Positions 17,897 to 27,369 are shown, numbered from the stretch's first letter. The stretch: DNA of 64,000 nucleotides from Vibrio maerlii (GCF_003415655.1 NZ_QRHC01000007.1:245658-309657); one strand, 5' to 3'. The notes: generated from the sequence alone by a model not told the origin. Numbers and translations are program-made.

Positions 17897-19084
17897 ATGA
17901 AGAGATGCTTTGTAGCAACATTAGTGTTGGGTTCGCCTCAACTATTTGCAGAAAGCGATCTCAACATGAAAAGCAACCTCAACATGACGAGAGGCGTAAC
18001 GGAGATCAGTGAAAAGGTTTATGACCTACACATGCTGATCTTCTATATCTGCTGTGCCATTGCGCTGGTGGTTTTTGGTGTGATGTTTTGGTCGATAATC
18101 CACCATAGAAAGTCGAAAGGTGCGGTAGCAGCCAATTTTCATGAGAGTACCAAAGTCGAGATCATTTGGACCTTGATTCCGATTGTGATCCTTGTGGCGA
18201 TGGCTATTCCTGCGACCAAAACCTTAATCGAGATGGAAGATCCGAGCCAGTCTGAAATCACCGTCAAGGTAACGGGTTCACAATGGAAGTGGCACTACAC
18301 CTATGTTACCGATAACGCGACTAACGCTAGCGACAGTGACCCTCAAGTTGAGTTCTTTAGCCTTTTGTCGACTTCTTCGAAGCAAATTGAAGGCGATGAA
18401 ATCAAAGGGGCAAACTACCTCCTTGAAGTAGATAAACCACTTGTTCTGCCCATCAACAAAAAAATTCGATTCTTAATGACATCTGATGATGTTATCCATT
18501 CATGGTGGGTACCTGATTTCGCGGTGAAGAAAGACACCATTCCTGGCTTTATTAATGAAGCGTGGACCCGTATTGACCAACCCGGTGTATATCGTGGTCA
18601 ATGTGCTGAGTTGTGTGGTAAAGCGCACGGTTTCATGCCAATTGTGGTGCAGGCGTTGAGCGAAGAGGATTATCAACAATGGCTCGTTGACGAGAAAGCA
18701 CGCATAGCTACCGAGCAAGAAGCGGCGCAACAAGCATTAACCAGCTCTGCAAGCATGGAAGAGTTGATGGCGCTCGGTGAGGATATTTACCTGACCCGTT
18801 GTGCTATCTGTCATCAGGCGAATGGTGAAGGGCTTGCGGGTGCTTTCCCGGCGATTAAAGGTAGCGCTATTGCCCTCGGTGACGTGAGTCAGCACATCGA
18901 TATCATAGTGAACGGTCGGGCAGGTACCGCAATGCAGGCGTTCGCTAATCAACTTAGCGACAAAGAAATTGCTGCGGTAATTACGTATCAAAGAAATGCG
19001 TGGGGTAACGATACTGGCGACACCGTTCAAGCCGCTGATATTGATGCGTTTAAGAACCAGACTAAGGAAGGGGAATCGCAATGA
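17897..19084 (+). CDS. coxB: Cytochrome c oxidase subunit II with fused cytochrome c domain
   Basis: Carries the CuA centre that accepts electrons from cytochrome c in the aa3-type terminal oxidase. From ATG 17897 it has a signal peptide (MKRCFVATLVLG...FA), two membrane helices (about residues 32-56 and 78-98), the CuA cupredoxin domain ending QCAELCGKAHGFM, and a C-terminal cytochrome c domain with the haem motif CAICH. The fused domain makes it a caa3-like or extended subunit II. A GTG at 17789 with AAGGGAG upstream would add 36 residues before the signal peptide. I prefer 17897 (GAGGG upstream, signal peptide at the true N-terminus) but cannot exclude the longer form. It overlaps coxA by 4 nt. 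Confidence 0.9.
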   Translation: MKRCFVATLVLGSPQLFAESDLNMKSNLNMTRGVTEISEKVYDLHMLIFYICCAIALVVFGVMFWSIIHHRKSKGAVAANFHESTKVEIIWTLIPIVILVAMAIPATKTLIEMEDPSQSEITVKVTGSQWKWHYTYVTDNATNASDSDPQVEFFSLLSTSSKQIEGDEIKGANYLLEVDKPLVLPINKKIRFLMTSDDVIHSWWVPDFAVKKDTIPGFINEAWTRIDQPGVYRGQCAELCGKAHGFMPIVVQALSEEDYQQWLVDEKARIATEQEAAQQALTSSASMEELMALGEDIYLTRCAICHQANGEGLAGAFPAIKGSAIALGDVSQHIDIIVNGRAGTAMQAFANQLSDKEIAAVITYQRNAWGNDTGDTVQAADIDAFKNQTKEGESQ

Positions 19085-20700
19085 ATCCGCTAAACAATAA
19101 ACCGGTTAAAGAGGCGAGCGCTGAGGCTCACGCTGGTGCCGCTTCGGATCATGCTCACCATACACCTTCTGGTATCGCTCGCTGGGTATTCTCGACCAAC
19201 CATAAAGACATCGGTTCCCTCTATCTGTGGTTTAGTTTTGCTATGTTCTTAACTGGTGGGGCAATGGCGATGATCATTCGTGCTGAATTGTTTCAACCAG
19301 GATTACAGCTTGTTGAGCCTCAGTTCTTCAATCAGATGACCACAGTCCATGGATTAGTCATGGTATTTGGTGCGGTAATGCCAGCCTTTACCGGGCTTGC
19401 TAACTGGATGATCCCGATGATGATTGGGGCGCCAGATATGGCCCTTCCAAGGATGAATAACTTGAGCTTTTGGATTCTACCCTTTGCTTTCGCCATTCTG
19501 CTCGCATCACTTTTCACACCTGGTGGCGGCCCTGATTTTGGTTGGACCTTTTACGCGCCGCTGTCAACAACCTACGGACCAGACAGTACCGCACTGTTTG
19601 TTTTTTCGGTTCATATTATGGGCATCAGTTCCATCATGGGAGCGATCAATGTGATCGTCACCATCTTCAATATGCGAGCTCCGGGTATGACCTTAATGAA
19701 AATGCCAATGTTCGTCTGGACCTGGTTGATCACCGCATTCTTGCTGATAGCCGTGATGCCCGTGTTAGCTGGTGCGGTGACCATGGTATTAACGGATAAG
19801 TACTTCGGCACCAGCTTCTTTGACGCCGCTGGCGGCGGTGACCCGGTATTGTTCCAGCACATCTTTTGGTTCTTTGGTCACCCAGAGGTGTACATCATGA
19901 TCCTGCCATCGTTTGGCATCATTTCTGCGATCATCCCAGCCTTCTCTGGTAAGAAACTGTTTGGTTACCATTCAATGGTGTACGCGACTTGCAGTATCGC
20001 ACTGTTGTCATTTCTTGTTTGGGCACATCATATGTTCACTACGGGGATGCCTGTGTTTGCTGAGCTCTTCTTTATGTATTGCACCATGCTCATTGCGGTA
20101 CCAACAGGGGTTAAGGTGTTTAACTGGGTAGCTACGATGTGGCGTGGTGCTTTGACGTTTGAAACGCCAATGCTTTTCGCGATTGCTTTCATTGTACTGT
20201 TTACAATCGGTGGCTTCTCTGGGTTGATGCTCTCTATTGCTCCTGCAGATTTTCAATATCACGACACTTACTTTGTGGTCGCCCACTTTCACTATGTTTT
20301 GGTAACCGGTGCAGTGTTCTCGATTATGGCCGCAGCTTACTATTGGTTACCTAAGTGGACCGGTCATATGTATGACCAGAAACTTAGCCTGTGGCATTTC
20401 TGGACATCACTCATATCAGTAAACGTACTTTTCTTCCCAATGCATTTCTTGGGACTTGCCGGTATGCCAAGACGTATCCCGGATTATGCGATTCAGTTTG
20501 CGGACATTAATCAGATTGTATCGATTGGTGGCTTTGCGTTTGGATTGTCTCAGTTGATCTTCTTGTGGCTAGCGATCAAGTGTGTGCGTGGAGGAGAAAA
20601 AGCGCCTGCGAAGCCTTGGGATCGTGCTGAAGGGTTAGAGTGGACGGTTCCAAGTCCAGCACCACATCACACCTTCGATACGCCGCCGAAGATTGATTAG
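19081..20700 (+). CDS. coxA: Cytochrome c oxidase subunit I
   Basis: A 539-residue catalytic subunit with twelve membrane helices, haem a and the a3-CuB centre where O2 is reduced and protons are pumped. Visible motifs are WFFGHPEVYIMILPSFG (CuB His and Tyr cross-link region), HHMFTTGMP, and HDTYFVVAHFHYVL (haem ligands). A His/Ala-rich cytosolic N-terminus precedes the first helix. The ATGA overlap with coxB shows translational coupling. Full length for the family, and no key residue is missing. Confidence 0.95.
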   Translation: MNPLNNKPVKEASAEAHAGAASDHAHHTPSGIARWVFSTNHKDIGSLYLWFSFAMFLTGGAMAMIIRAELFQPGLQLVEPQFFNQMTTVHGLVMVFGAVMPAFTGLANWMIPMMIGAPDMALPRMNNLSFWILPFAFAILLASLFTPGGGPDFGWTFYAPLSTTYGPDSTALFVFSVHIMGISSIMGAINVIVTIFNMRAPGMTLMKMPMFVWTWLITAFLLIAVMPVLAGAVTMVLTDKYFGTSFFDAAGGGDPVLFQHIFWFFGHPEVYIMILPSFGIISAIIPAFSGKKLFGYHSMVYATCSIALLSFLVWAHHMFTTGMPVFAELFFMYCTMLIAVPTGVKVFNWVATMWRGALTFETPMLFAIAFIVLFTIGGFSGLMLSIAPADFQYHDTYFVVAHFHYVLVTGAVFSIMAAAYYWLPKWTGHMYDQKLSLWHFWTSLISVNVLFFPMHFLGLAGMPRRIPDYAIQFADINQIVSIGGFAFGLSQLIFLWLAIKCVRGGEKAPAKPWDRAEGLEWTVPSPAPHHTFDTPPKID

Positions 20701-20714
20701 TTCGGGAGTGCAGG

Positions 20715-21332
20715 ATGATGGACTTAGAGAAACCAAACTCGGAAAAGCGAGTATCACATGGGCAGACAGCGAAGAGTAACCGAAAGCTCTCGTTAAAGCT
20801 CTGCGCAGCGGCTATCGCTATGTTTGGTTTTGGTTTTGCCTTGGTGCCTTTATATGACGTTATGTGTGATGTCTTAGGCATCAACGGAAAGACGAATGAA
20901 ACCGCCGTCAATCAGCCACAAAGTTTAACGGTTGATTACAGTCGTACTATTCGAGTTGAGTTCTTATCCCATATTTCTAAAGGTGTGCCTTGGGGTCTTC
21001 AGCCCAAACAAAAAGTATTGAACGTACACCCTGGTGAGGTCATTCAAACTCATTACGTCGCCAACAACAATTCAGCCACTGATCGTATTGGCCAAGCGGT
21101 ACCGTCTGTGTCGCCAGGGTTAGGCGCCAGTTACTTTAATAAGATCGAATGTTTTTGCTTTAATCATCAACCGCTGGCAGCCGGTGGTAAGGCTGAAATG
21201 CCGCTGATTTTCTATATTGAGCCAGACGTACCCGACTCAATTCACACATTAACCCTCTCATATACCCTGTTCGATATCACGGATCAGCAGGCAAATAATC
21301 AGCAAGAAACTTTGCAGGTAGCGCGTAACTAG
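20715..21332 (+). CDS. ctaG: Cytochrome c oxidase assembly protein CtaG/Cox11
   Basis: A copper chaperone that inserts CuB into subunit I. It has 205 residues: one N-terminal membrane helix (about 26-48), then a periplasmic immunoglobulin-like domain. The copper-binding motif CFCFNHQPL lies at about 152-160, followed by MPLIFYIEPDVP, a family hallmark. It starts 14 nt after coxA with GGGAGTGCAGG upstream. Its place between subunits I and III is the usual order in pseudomonads and vibrios. Confidence 0.93.
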   Translation: MMDLEKPNSEKRVSHGQTAKSNRKLSLKLCAAAIAMFGFGFALVPLYDVMCDVLGINGKTNETAVNQPQSLTVDYSRTIRVEFLSHISKGVPWGLQPKQKVLNVHPGEVIQTHYVANNNSATDRIGQAVPSVSPGLGASYFNKIECFCFNHQPLAAGGKAEMPLIFYIEPDVPDSIHTLTLSYTLFDITDQQANNQQETLQVARN

Positions 21333-21398
21333 TTTGTGAGTATGAGTTAAGTTTGTGCACCTTTGATTGTGCGAGGGAATGACTAGGAGTGAGTAGTA

Positions 21399-22298
21399 AT
21401 GGATACCAAATCCGTAGCGAATACTGCACCAAGGTATTTTGTTCCAGCCGATAGTATTTGGCCTATTGTAGGCGCTGTCGCTCTGTTCTTAATTGCCGTT
21501 GGGGCTGGCTTGACAGTGCAATATAAAGACTTGGGTGGGGCGGGGAGTATTTTTGGAAAATGGGTGCTCGCCATTGGCTTTATTATTTTGCTCTACATGT
21601 TTGCAGGTTGGTTCCGTCATGTCGTGATGGAGTCTCTTTCAGGTCTGTATTCTGAGCAGATTGCACGCTCATTTAGACAAGGCATGAGTTGGTTTATCTT
21701 TTCTGAAGTGATGTTCTTTGGAGCATTCTTCGGTGCGCTGTTCTACGCACGTATTCTTGCTGTGCCATGGTTGGGCGGGGCCGATAATAATGCCATGACG
21801 CATGAATTTTTATGGCCAGCATTTGAAGCTATCTGGCCGCTCACCACAACACCTGCCGGAGACACTACACAAGCGATGTCTTGGAAAGGTTTACCACTGA
21901 TGAACACCATCATCTTACTGACTTCCTCGATTACGTTACACATGGCCCATGTGAGCTTAGAGAAAAATCATCGCATGGCGTTGGTGGTGTGGCTGGAGTT
22001 GACCATCGTACTAGCTGGTTTCTTCTTGTTTTATCAAGCAGAAGAGTATGTGCATGCCTATCAAGATCTTGGCCTAACTCTACAGTCAGGTATTTACGGT
22101 AATACCTTTTTCTTATTGACGGGCTTTCATGGAATGCACGTTTTGCTTGGAACGATATTCTTGATTGTTCTTTTGGCGCGTATCGCTTATGACCACTTCA
22201 CACCCAATGACCACTTTGCCTTCCAGGCTGGTAGTTGGTATTGGCACTTTGTCGATGTGGTGTGGTTATGCCTGTTTGTGTTCGTATACGTTATCTAA
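21399..22298 (+). CDS. coxC: Cytochrome c oxidase subunit III
   Basis: A 299-residue protein with seven membrane helices. Motifs include SEVMFFGAFFGALFY, HMAHVSLEKNH, LTGFHGMHVLLG, and a C-terminal WYWHFVDVVWLCLFVFVYV, all typical of subunit III. It supports subunit I stability and oxygen entry. Ribosome site TAGGAG before ATG 21399. An opposite-strand gene (22310-22534) follows right after its stop. Confidence 0.95.
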   Translation: MDTKSVANTAPRYFVPADSIWPIVGAVALFLIAVGAGLTVQYKDLGGAGSIFGKWVLAIGFIILLYMFAGWFRHVVMESLSGLYSEQIARSFRQGMSWFIFSEVMFFGAFFGALFYARILAVPWLGGADNNAMTHEFLWPAFEAIWPLTTTPAGDTTQAMSWKGLPLMNTIILLTSSITLHMAHVSLEKNHRMALVVWLELTIVLAGFFLFYQAEEYVHAYQDLGLTLQSGIYGNTFFLLTGFHGMHVLLGTIFLIVLLARIAYDHFTPNDHFAFQAGSWYWHFVDVVWLCLFVFVYVI

Positions 22299-22309
22299 GT
22301 TGGGAACAC

Positions 22310-22534
22310 TTAATAAGGTCGCGCGTTGGGCTCTATAAGTCCAGATTGAAGTGCAATGATAATGAAGATGACAACAATAGCGGAAAGAGCAACACGGCGG
22401 CCTAAGTAGGTACTCATTTTCTGAGGTTTGGATGATTCCGTCGGTGTTCTCACCATCTCAAACATCGCCTTTGCTAGATTGAAGATAATGAAAAGTAGTA
22501 GCAATACCAATATGGTTTTGAACAAGAATGACAT
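22310..22534 (-). CDS. DUF2909 twin-transmembrane protein, antisense within cox operon
   Basis: A 74-residue protein: MSFLFK then a hydrophobic helix (TILVLLLLFIIFNLAKAMF), a polar linker (RTPTESSKPQKMSTYLGRR) and a second helix (VALSAIVVIFIIIALQSGL). This matches the DUF2909 'twin transmembrane' family, which is often found near cox genes. The frame is open to 22777, but GGGAG 8 nt upstream of ATG 22534 fixes the start. It faces the oxidase operon, so the coxC-SURF1 transcript is antisense to it, and its start region overlaps the SURF1 start by about 20 nt. It may help oxidase assembly; role not shown. Confidence 0.75.
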   Translation of the reverse strand: MSFLFKTILVLLLLFIIFNLAKAMFEMVRTPTESSKPQKMSTYLGRRVALSAIVVIFIIIALQSGLIEPNARPY

Positions 22535-23342
22535 ATCTGAAACTCCCAAGCAGTCGGCGTTTAAGGTTGTGCTTTTCGCAATTATAACTGTGGTCGTGTT
22601 TACGCTATTAATCAAATTAGGCCTGTGGCAAAAAGCTCGCGGTGAAGCAAAGCAAGTCACAGAGCTGATACTTGAAGAAACACAACATGCTGCCCCTGTT
22701 AGTCTCACACCGAATACTTTGACTAGACTGATTGAAGGAGAGTTAGCAACAGGGACTAAATTAGACGTGCAGTTCAAAGAGAGCCGATTACCATTGATTT
22801 ATCTCGACAATCAAACTCTCGACGGAAAGGTTGGCTATCTGGTTTATCAGGTTATGGGTATCGCCAATACAAGCCAAATGGTCCTTATAGAGCTAGGTTT
22901 TGTAAGGGGAGCACAGAGTCGAGATGTATTACCCAATAGTCATTTTAAACTTGAAGACACGGCATTAGTCGGAAGAGCGTATACCAAACTAACTAATCCA
23001 TTAGCCAATAAATTGATGGCAGAAACTGACTTAGTGATAAACAACGCAAGCGATATTGATACCGCCAACAACGAGCAGGCTATTCGTGTTCAGGCGTTAA
23101 ATTGGGATGAGCTAGAAGTGTTTATGGACGTAGAACTGGCTCGAAGCGCAATACAACCCATCGCTAATAATTGGCCATTGCCACAACCATGGATGCCTGT
23201 GCCATTGTCATCTGCCAAGCATTATGGCTATGCGTTTCAATGGTTTGCTATGGCGACAGTTTGGTTACTTCTGACAGGCTTTATCTCTGTGAAATGGTTA
23301 ATAAGACGAAAAGGAGGTACTCATGTCTCGAGCGACGAATGA
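22512..23342 (+). CDS. SURF1-family oxidase assembly protein
   Basis: Helps insert haem a into subunit I. It has an N-terminal membrane helix (FKVVLFAIITVVVFTLLIKLG), a periplasmic domain with LDNQTLDGKVGYLVYQVM and IELGFVRGAQSRDVLP, and a second helix after HYGYAFQWFAMA, as in the Surf1/Shy1 family. The frame is open from 22428; ATG 22488 and ATG 22512 are possible starts and neither has a strong ribosome site. I use 22512 because it leaves a normal short cytosolic tail. The 5' end overlaps the start of the antisense DUF2909 gene. The stop overlaps the next gene by 20 nt. Confidence 0.85.
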   Translation: MVLNKNDISETPKQSAFKVVLFAIITVVVFTLLIKLGLWQKARGEAKQVTELILEETQHAAPVSLTPNTLTRLIEGELATGTKLDVQFKESRLPLIYLDNQTLDGKVGYLVYQVMGIANTSQMVLIELGFVRGAQSRDVLPNSHFKLEDTALVGRAYTKLTNPLANKLMAETDLVINNASDIDTANNEQAIRVQALNWDELEVFMDVELARSAIQPIANNWPLPQPWMPVPLSSAKHYGYAFQWFAMATVWLLLTGFISVKWLIRRKGGTHVSSDE

Positions 23343-23976
23343 CACGAGTCAAGTCGAAAAATTAGCACTGAGCGACTTAGCTCCAAGTGATCTACCACAG
23401 AAAAATACGGCTCAGCAAAAGCGCGGCAGGTTGATGCTGTTCGCTCTAGTGCTGACGTTTGCTCTTCCTGCTCTACTTGCAAAGGTTATTCTTAGCCAGC
23501 AATGGTATCAATCAGGCGTGACAAATCATGGTGAGTGGTTTGAGTCACGCATATTAGCAAATGATATCGGTATCGATATTGAGCCTTTTCAGCACAGTGA
23601 CCCTGTTTGGTTATTGGGTTATGTGATGCCAGAGGATTGCTTGGCATTATGTCAGAAGGAACTTGAACTGCTCAATCAAAGCCATATCGCTCTTGGCAAG
23701 TACCAACAGCGCGTCGAGTTGGTTGCGATAGAAACTGTATCTGATGATCTTCTTATCCCGGAAAGCCTTAAGGGACAGTACTCATCCTTAATAGCCGACA
23801 AAACCAAGTTATTGAACCAAGTAAGCTCTGGACAGGTAGTCATCATTGATCCTTTAGGCGAGGTGATCATGAAGTACCGCTTGTCGTCACAAGAGGCTGA
23901 CAATACTGACCCTAAAGCTGCCAAAGGCATGCTGACGGATCTCAGAAAGTTACTCAAACTTTCACGCGTTGGTTAA
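23323..23976 (+). CDS. Cox-operon membrane-anchored thioredoxin-like protein (Sco-like CxxxC)
   Basis: A 217-residue protein with one N-terminal helix (LMLFALVLTFALPALLAKVIL, about 37-57) and a periplasmic domain. It carries PEDCLALCQKELELL, a CxxxC pair like the copper site of Sco proteins, followed by a VVIIDPLGEVIMKYR strand as in thioredoxin folds. I see no clear distal His as in true Sco1, so it may be a thiol reductase or a diverged copper chaperone. It begins inside SURF1 with a perfect AGGAGG and is followed by ctaA, so it belongs to the oxidase biogenesis operon. Confidence 0.7.
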   Translation: MSRATNDTSQVEKLALSDLAPSDLPQKNTAQQKRGRLMLFALVLTFALPALLAKVILSQQWYQSGVTNHGEWFESRILANDIGIDIEPFQHSDPVWLLGYVMPEDCLALCQKELELLNQSHIALGKYQQRVELVAIETVSDDLLIPESLKGQYSSLIADKTKLLNQVSSGQVVIIDPLGEVIMKYRLSSQEADNTDPKAAKGMLTDLRKLLKLSRVG

Positions 23977-24001
23977 TTCAGGGAACGAGAGGTCAAGTTG
24001 T

Positions 24002-25090
24002 ATGAAGGAAAAACCAATAAAGGAAGAGGCAAGACAACACACCGATTCACCTAGAGTGTTAATCAACCTAACTCGGTGGATTATAGGGCTTACTTTAGTA
24101 GTGATTGTTCTTGGTGCTTACACTCGACTATCTGATGCTGGTTTAGGGTGCCCCGATTGGCCTGGATGCTATGGGCAGTTGCTAGTGCCACAGGGCAGTG
24201 AGCAAATAGAGAAAGCGAATCAGTTATATCCTGAGCGAGCAGTGGAATCAGGAAAAGCATGGCTTGAAATGATTCATCGTTACTTTGCTGGGAGCTTGGG
24301 ATTAATGGTCTTTGCCATGACTTTTATCGCGATTCGAAAAACTCAGTTTCGCGTGTTACCTGCGCTTATCTCAGCCGTGATTATCTTCCAAGCCTTATTG
24401 GGTATGTGGACTGTCACGCTGAAACTCATGCCCGTTGTGGTGATGGGGCATTTATTAGGTGGATTCAGTCTGCTCTGTCTACTGGTTCTTTTCCATTGCC
24501 GGTTAACGTTCTTCTCTCTAAATGGTGAAGACACAAGTAAGCTTGATTCAGAACGCCAGAACGGAATGCTAAGGCGCTGGGCGTTCGCTAGCCTAGCTGT
24601 GGTGGCGCTACAGATCATACTAGGTGGTTGGACGTCGTCAAACTATGCAGCCTTGATGTGTACCAGCCTTCCTATTTGTGAGGGGCCGTGGTGGAATTAC
24701 CTCGACTTTAAAACCGCTTTTTCCTTTATTCAGCCTGGCTTTGATAACTATGAATTTGGGGTGCTTGAGTACCCAGCTAGGATGACTATTCATGTTTCTC
24801 ACCGCATTGGTGCGATGGTTACGACGCTTGTGGTACTTGGTCTCATTTGGCAGCTGATCAAAAATGACATGTTCAAAGTCGCTATCGTGGTTTGTGGTCT
24901 CTTGGTCGTTCAGGTGGGTTTAGGGATTGCCAATGTAGTGCTGCACTTGCCGCTCGCCAATGCTGTACTGCACAACTTAGTGGCGGCAATTTTACTCTCT
25001 TGTCTTGTCGTGGTGAATTATGGGTTAGCGTCTCAAGCTCAGAGTGTAATAGCGAAACTAGATTCAAAGCAGGAGGCTTATAATGAGTAG
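24002..25090 (+). CDS. ctaA: Haem A synthase (CtaA/COX15)
   Basis: Oxidises the C8 methyl of haem O to formyl, making haem A. It has 362 residues and eight membrane helices in two related halves. Motifs include [31 protein letters not shown], and [12 protein letters not shown], with the His positions that bind haem; a second copy appears as HVSHRIGAM and [13 protein letters not shown] at 23969 gives a longer frame, but GAGAGG lies 9 nt before ATG 24002. It overlaps ctaB by 8 nt. Confidence 0.93.
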   Translation: MKEKPIKEEARQHTDSPRVLINLTRWIIGLTLVVIVLGAYTRLSDAGLGCPDWPGCYGQLLVPQGSEQIEKANQLYPERAVESGKAWLEMIHRYFAGSLGLMVFAMTFIAIRKTQFRVLPALISAVIIFQALLGMWTVTLKLMPVVVMGHLLGGFSLLCLLVLFHCRLTFFSLNGEDTSKLDSERQNGMLRRWAFASLAVVALQIILGGWTSSNYAALMCTSLPICEGPWWNYLDFKTAFSFIQPGFDNYEFGVLEYPARMTIHVSHRIGAMVTTLVVLGLIWQLIKNDMFKVAIVVCGLLVVQVGLGIANVVLHLPLANAVLHNLVAAILLSCLVVVNYGLASQAQSVIAKLDSKQEAYNE

Positions 25091-26009
25091 GGTAACGAAT
25101 ATGGAAGTTCAAGCTCTAGAATCTCGTACTAAGAGATCGGAGAATCACATATTTAGTCAATGGAAGCTGTATCTTAATTTGACGAAACCCAAGGTCGTTG
25201 CCTTGATGTTACTGACGGCCTTAGTAGGAATGTCATTGGCGACAGAGTCATCCCCCCCTATGGTGACCAGTCTACTTGGGATGTTCGGTATAGGTTTGAT
25301 GGCAGGATCGGCTGCTGCGTTTAATCACTTAATCGACAGGCGTATTGATGCGATTATGGCTCGAACCAACAATCGCCCATTGCCTTCTGGAGCACTAAAA
25401 GCGAGCCACGTATTTTTATTTGCATTGGTTATTGGTGTCGTCGGGTTTGTCGAGCTCTATTGGTTAGTGAACCCGTTAACAGCGTGGTTAACCTTCTTAA
25501 GTCTGCTTGGTTACGCCGCCGTGTATACCTTATGGCTCAAACGCGCAACCCCCCAGAATATCGTTATTGCGGGTATCGCCGGAGCAATGCCACCATTGTT
25601 AGGTTGGACAGCGATCACGAATGAGTTACATGCCAATGCTTGGTTACTGGTGATGATCATTTTTATCTGGACTCCTCCTCATTTTTGGGCGCTTGCTATC
25701 CATCGTAAAGAGGAGTATGCCAAGGCTGATATCCCTATGTTGCCCGTGACCCATGGTGTTGAATATACCAAGACCAGCATCTTGCTTTACACCGTGTTGC
25801 TCGCATTGGTCTGCGTACTCCCTGTATTAACTGGAATGAGTGGCTTGGTCTATTTGTGCTTATCTTCTGTGTTGAGTGCCGGGTTTATCTATCATGCGTG
25901 GCAACTTAAGTTCAACGCGAATGAAAAATCTGCAATCGAGACGTTTAAATTTTCCATTGTTCACTTAATGTTGTTGTTTGTCGCCTTACTACTCGATCAC
26001 TATCTGTAA
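25083..26009 (+). CDS. ctaB: Protohaem IX farnesyltransferase (haem O synthase)
   Basis: Transfers farnesyl to haem B to give haem O, the substrate of CtaA. It has 308 residues and eight or nine membrane helices of the UbiA family. Both catalytic loops are visible: [20 protein letters not shown] (first Asp-rich motif) and [15 protein letters not shown] (second). AGGAGG lies 6 nt before ATG 25083, inside the end of ctaA. It is the last gene of the oxidase operon and is followed by a strong terminator. Confidence 0.95.
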   Translation: MSRVTNMEVQALESRTKRSENHIFSQWKLYLNLTKPKVVALMLLTALVGMSLATESSPPMVTSLLGMFGIGLMAGSAAAFNHLIDRRIDAIMARTNNRPLPSGALKASHVFLFALVIGVVGFVELYWLVNPLTAWLTFLSLLGYAAVYTLWLKRATPQNIVIAGIAGAMPPLLGWTAITNELHANAWLLVMIIFIWTPPHFWALAIHRKEEYAKADIPMLPVTHGVEYTKTSILLYTVLLALVCVLPVLTGMSGLVYLCLSSVLSAGFIYHAWQLKFNANEKSAIETFKFSIVHLMLLFVALLLDHYL

Positions 26010-26044
26010 CATGAACTTGCTATAACATGGATTCACTCTTACGG

Positions 26045-26087
26045 AATGCAGGTTTTCAAGGAAATTGAATACCTGCATTTTTGTTTA
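26045..26087 (+). terminator. Terminator of cox/cta operon
   Basis: Outer stem AATGCAGGT (26045-26053) with ACCTGCATT (26071-26079), plus an inner stem TTCAA/TTGAA, then TTTTGTTT. It ends the long oxidase transcript. Confidence 0.85.
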
Positions 26088-26125
26088 CTCCTGATTCAAG
26101 CTAGATACTACGGCCTTTTTATGGG

Positions 26126-26166
26126 TGTAATTTATTTTTTACGACTGGTGTAAAACGTAAATTATC
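26126..26166 (+). promoter_or_regulatory. Two tandem TyrR boxes upstream of aroG
   Basis: Box 1 (26126-26143) reads TGTAAT, six bases, TTTACG: ten of twelve positions match the TyrR consensus TGTAAA-N6-TTTACA. Box 2 (26149-26166) begins with a perfect TGTAAA but has a weak second half. The strong/weak pair, 23 bp apart, is the layout known for TyrR-repressed aro genes. The gene begins 150 nt downstream. Confidence 0.6.
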
Positions 26167-26316
26167 AATGAATATTGCCTTTTAAATAAAAAAGTGGTTG
26201 AAACCATCCTTTTTCCTAGATAAGTTACAGCAATAGTTGATTTAGAAAGCCCTGAATATGGATTTTTAACGGACAAAAATTGTTCAGGTGTATAGGAAAA
26301 TAGGAAGAAAAGCGCA

Positions 26317-27369
26317 ATGTTTCAAACTGATGATGTACGAATTAACAAAGTAAAAGAACTATTACCACCAGTGGCTGTTTTGGAGAAGTTTCCAGCAACT
26401 GAAGTAGCATCTTCAACGACTTATCAAGCGCGTAAAGCAATCCACAACATTCTTGAAGGTGAAGACGACCGTTTGCTGGTCATCATTGGTCCATGTTCAA
26501 TTCACGATCCTGAAGCGGCGCTAGAATACGGCAAGAAACTTAAAGTACTGCGTGATGAGCTAGGCGATCGCCTAGAGATCGTAATGCGTGTTTACTTTGA
26601 AAAACCACGTACCACTGTTGGTTGGAAAGGCCTCATTAACGACCCGTACCTAAATGACACGTTCAAGTTAAATGATGGTCTACGCATGGGGCGTAAGTTG
26701 CTTCTTGATCTGACTGATATGGGGATGCCGACGGCGAGTGAGTTCCTAGATATGATCACACCGCAATACGTTGCTGACCTTATCAGCTGGGGCGCAATTG
26801 GTGCTCGTACTACAGAGTCGCAAGTACACCGTGAGCTAGCATCAGGTCTTTCTTGCCCTGTCGGTTTCAAAAACGGTACTGATGGTAATATCAAGATTGC
26901 ATCTGATGCGATTCGCTCAGCAAGCGCCTCTCACCACTTCCTTTCAGTAACCAAATACGGTCATTCTGCAATCGTAGAGACGGCAGGTAACCCAGACTGT
27001 CACATCATCCTACGTGGTGGTAAAGAGACAAACTACAGTGCTGAGCACGTTAGCTCTATTAAGTCTGAGCTTGAGGCTTCAGGTCTGCCACAAAAAGTGA
27101 TGATTGATTTCAGCCACGCAAACAGCTCTAAACAGTACCAGCGTCAAATAGTTGTAGCAGAAGATGTTGCAGGTCAGATGGCTGCGGGCGAAGATTCTAT
27201 CTTTGGTGTGATGATTGAATCTCATCTAGTGGAAGGCCGCCAAGACCTAATCGACGGCAAGGCAGCAACTTACGGTCAATCAATCACAGATGCTTGTATC
27301 GGATGGGATGACACTGAGAAGGTACTTCGTACCCTTGCTGACGCGGTAGAAGCTCGTCGTAAAGCGTAG
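26317..27369 (+). CDS. aroG: 3-deoxy-7-phosphoheptulonate (DAHP) synthase, AroG type
   Basis: First step of the shikimate pathway: phosphoenolpyruvate plus erythrose 4-phosphate to DAHP. The 350 residues equal the length of E. coli AroG and are very similar throughout, for example VIIGPCSIHDPEAALEYG, KPRTTVGWKGLINDP, SWGAIGARTTESQVHRELAS and MIDFSHANSSKQ. The N-terminus (DDVRINKVKELLPPVAVLEK) is the feedback-binding arm. The Phe-sensitive AroG is the best match, but Tyr-sensitive AroF is close. AGGAAG precedes ATG 26317, TyrR boxes lie upstream and a terminator follows. Confidence 0.93.
   Translation: MFQTDDVRINKVKELLPPVAVLEKFPATEVASSTTYQARKAIHNILEGEDDRLLVIIGPCSIHDPEAALEYGKKLKVLRDELGDRLEIVMRVYFEKPRTTVGWKGLINDPYLNDTFKLNDGLRMGRKLLLDLTDMGMPTASEFLDMITPQYVADLISWGAIGARTTESQVHRELASGLSCPVGFKNGTDGNIKIASDAIRSASASHHFLSVTKYGHSAIVETAGNPDCHIILRGGKETNYSAEHVSSIKSELEASGLPQKVMIDFSHANSSKQYQRQIVVAEDVAGQMAAGEDSIFGVMIESHLVEGRQDLIDGKAATYGQSITDACIGWDDTEKVLRTLADAVEARRKA

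Noticed and set aside
18737..19081. 114-codon - strand frame in coxB
   Set aside because: A shadow of the cytochrome c coding region in the other strand; no ribosome site and no recognisable protein.
22535..22777. Extension of the DUF2909 frame to 155 codons
   Set aside because: The extra part is antisense to SURF1 and low-complexity, while ATG 22534 has GGGAG and begins the known family.
26143..26160. CTGGTGTAAAACGTAAAT as a sixth copy of the shared element
   Set aside because: It lacks TGGCG and GGTAA; the bases are better explained as the second TyrR box.
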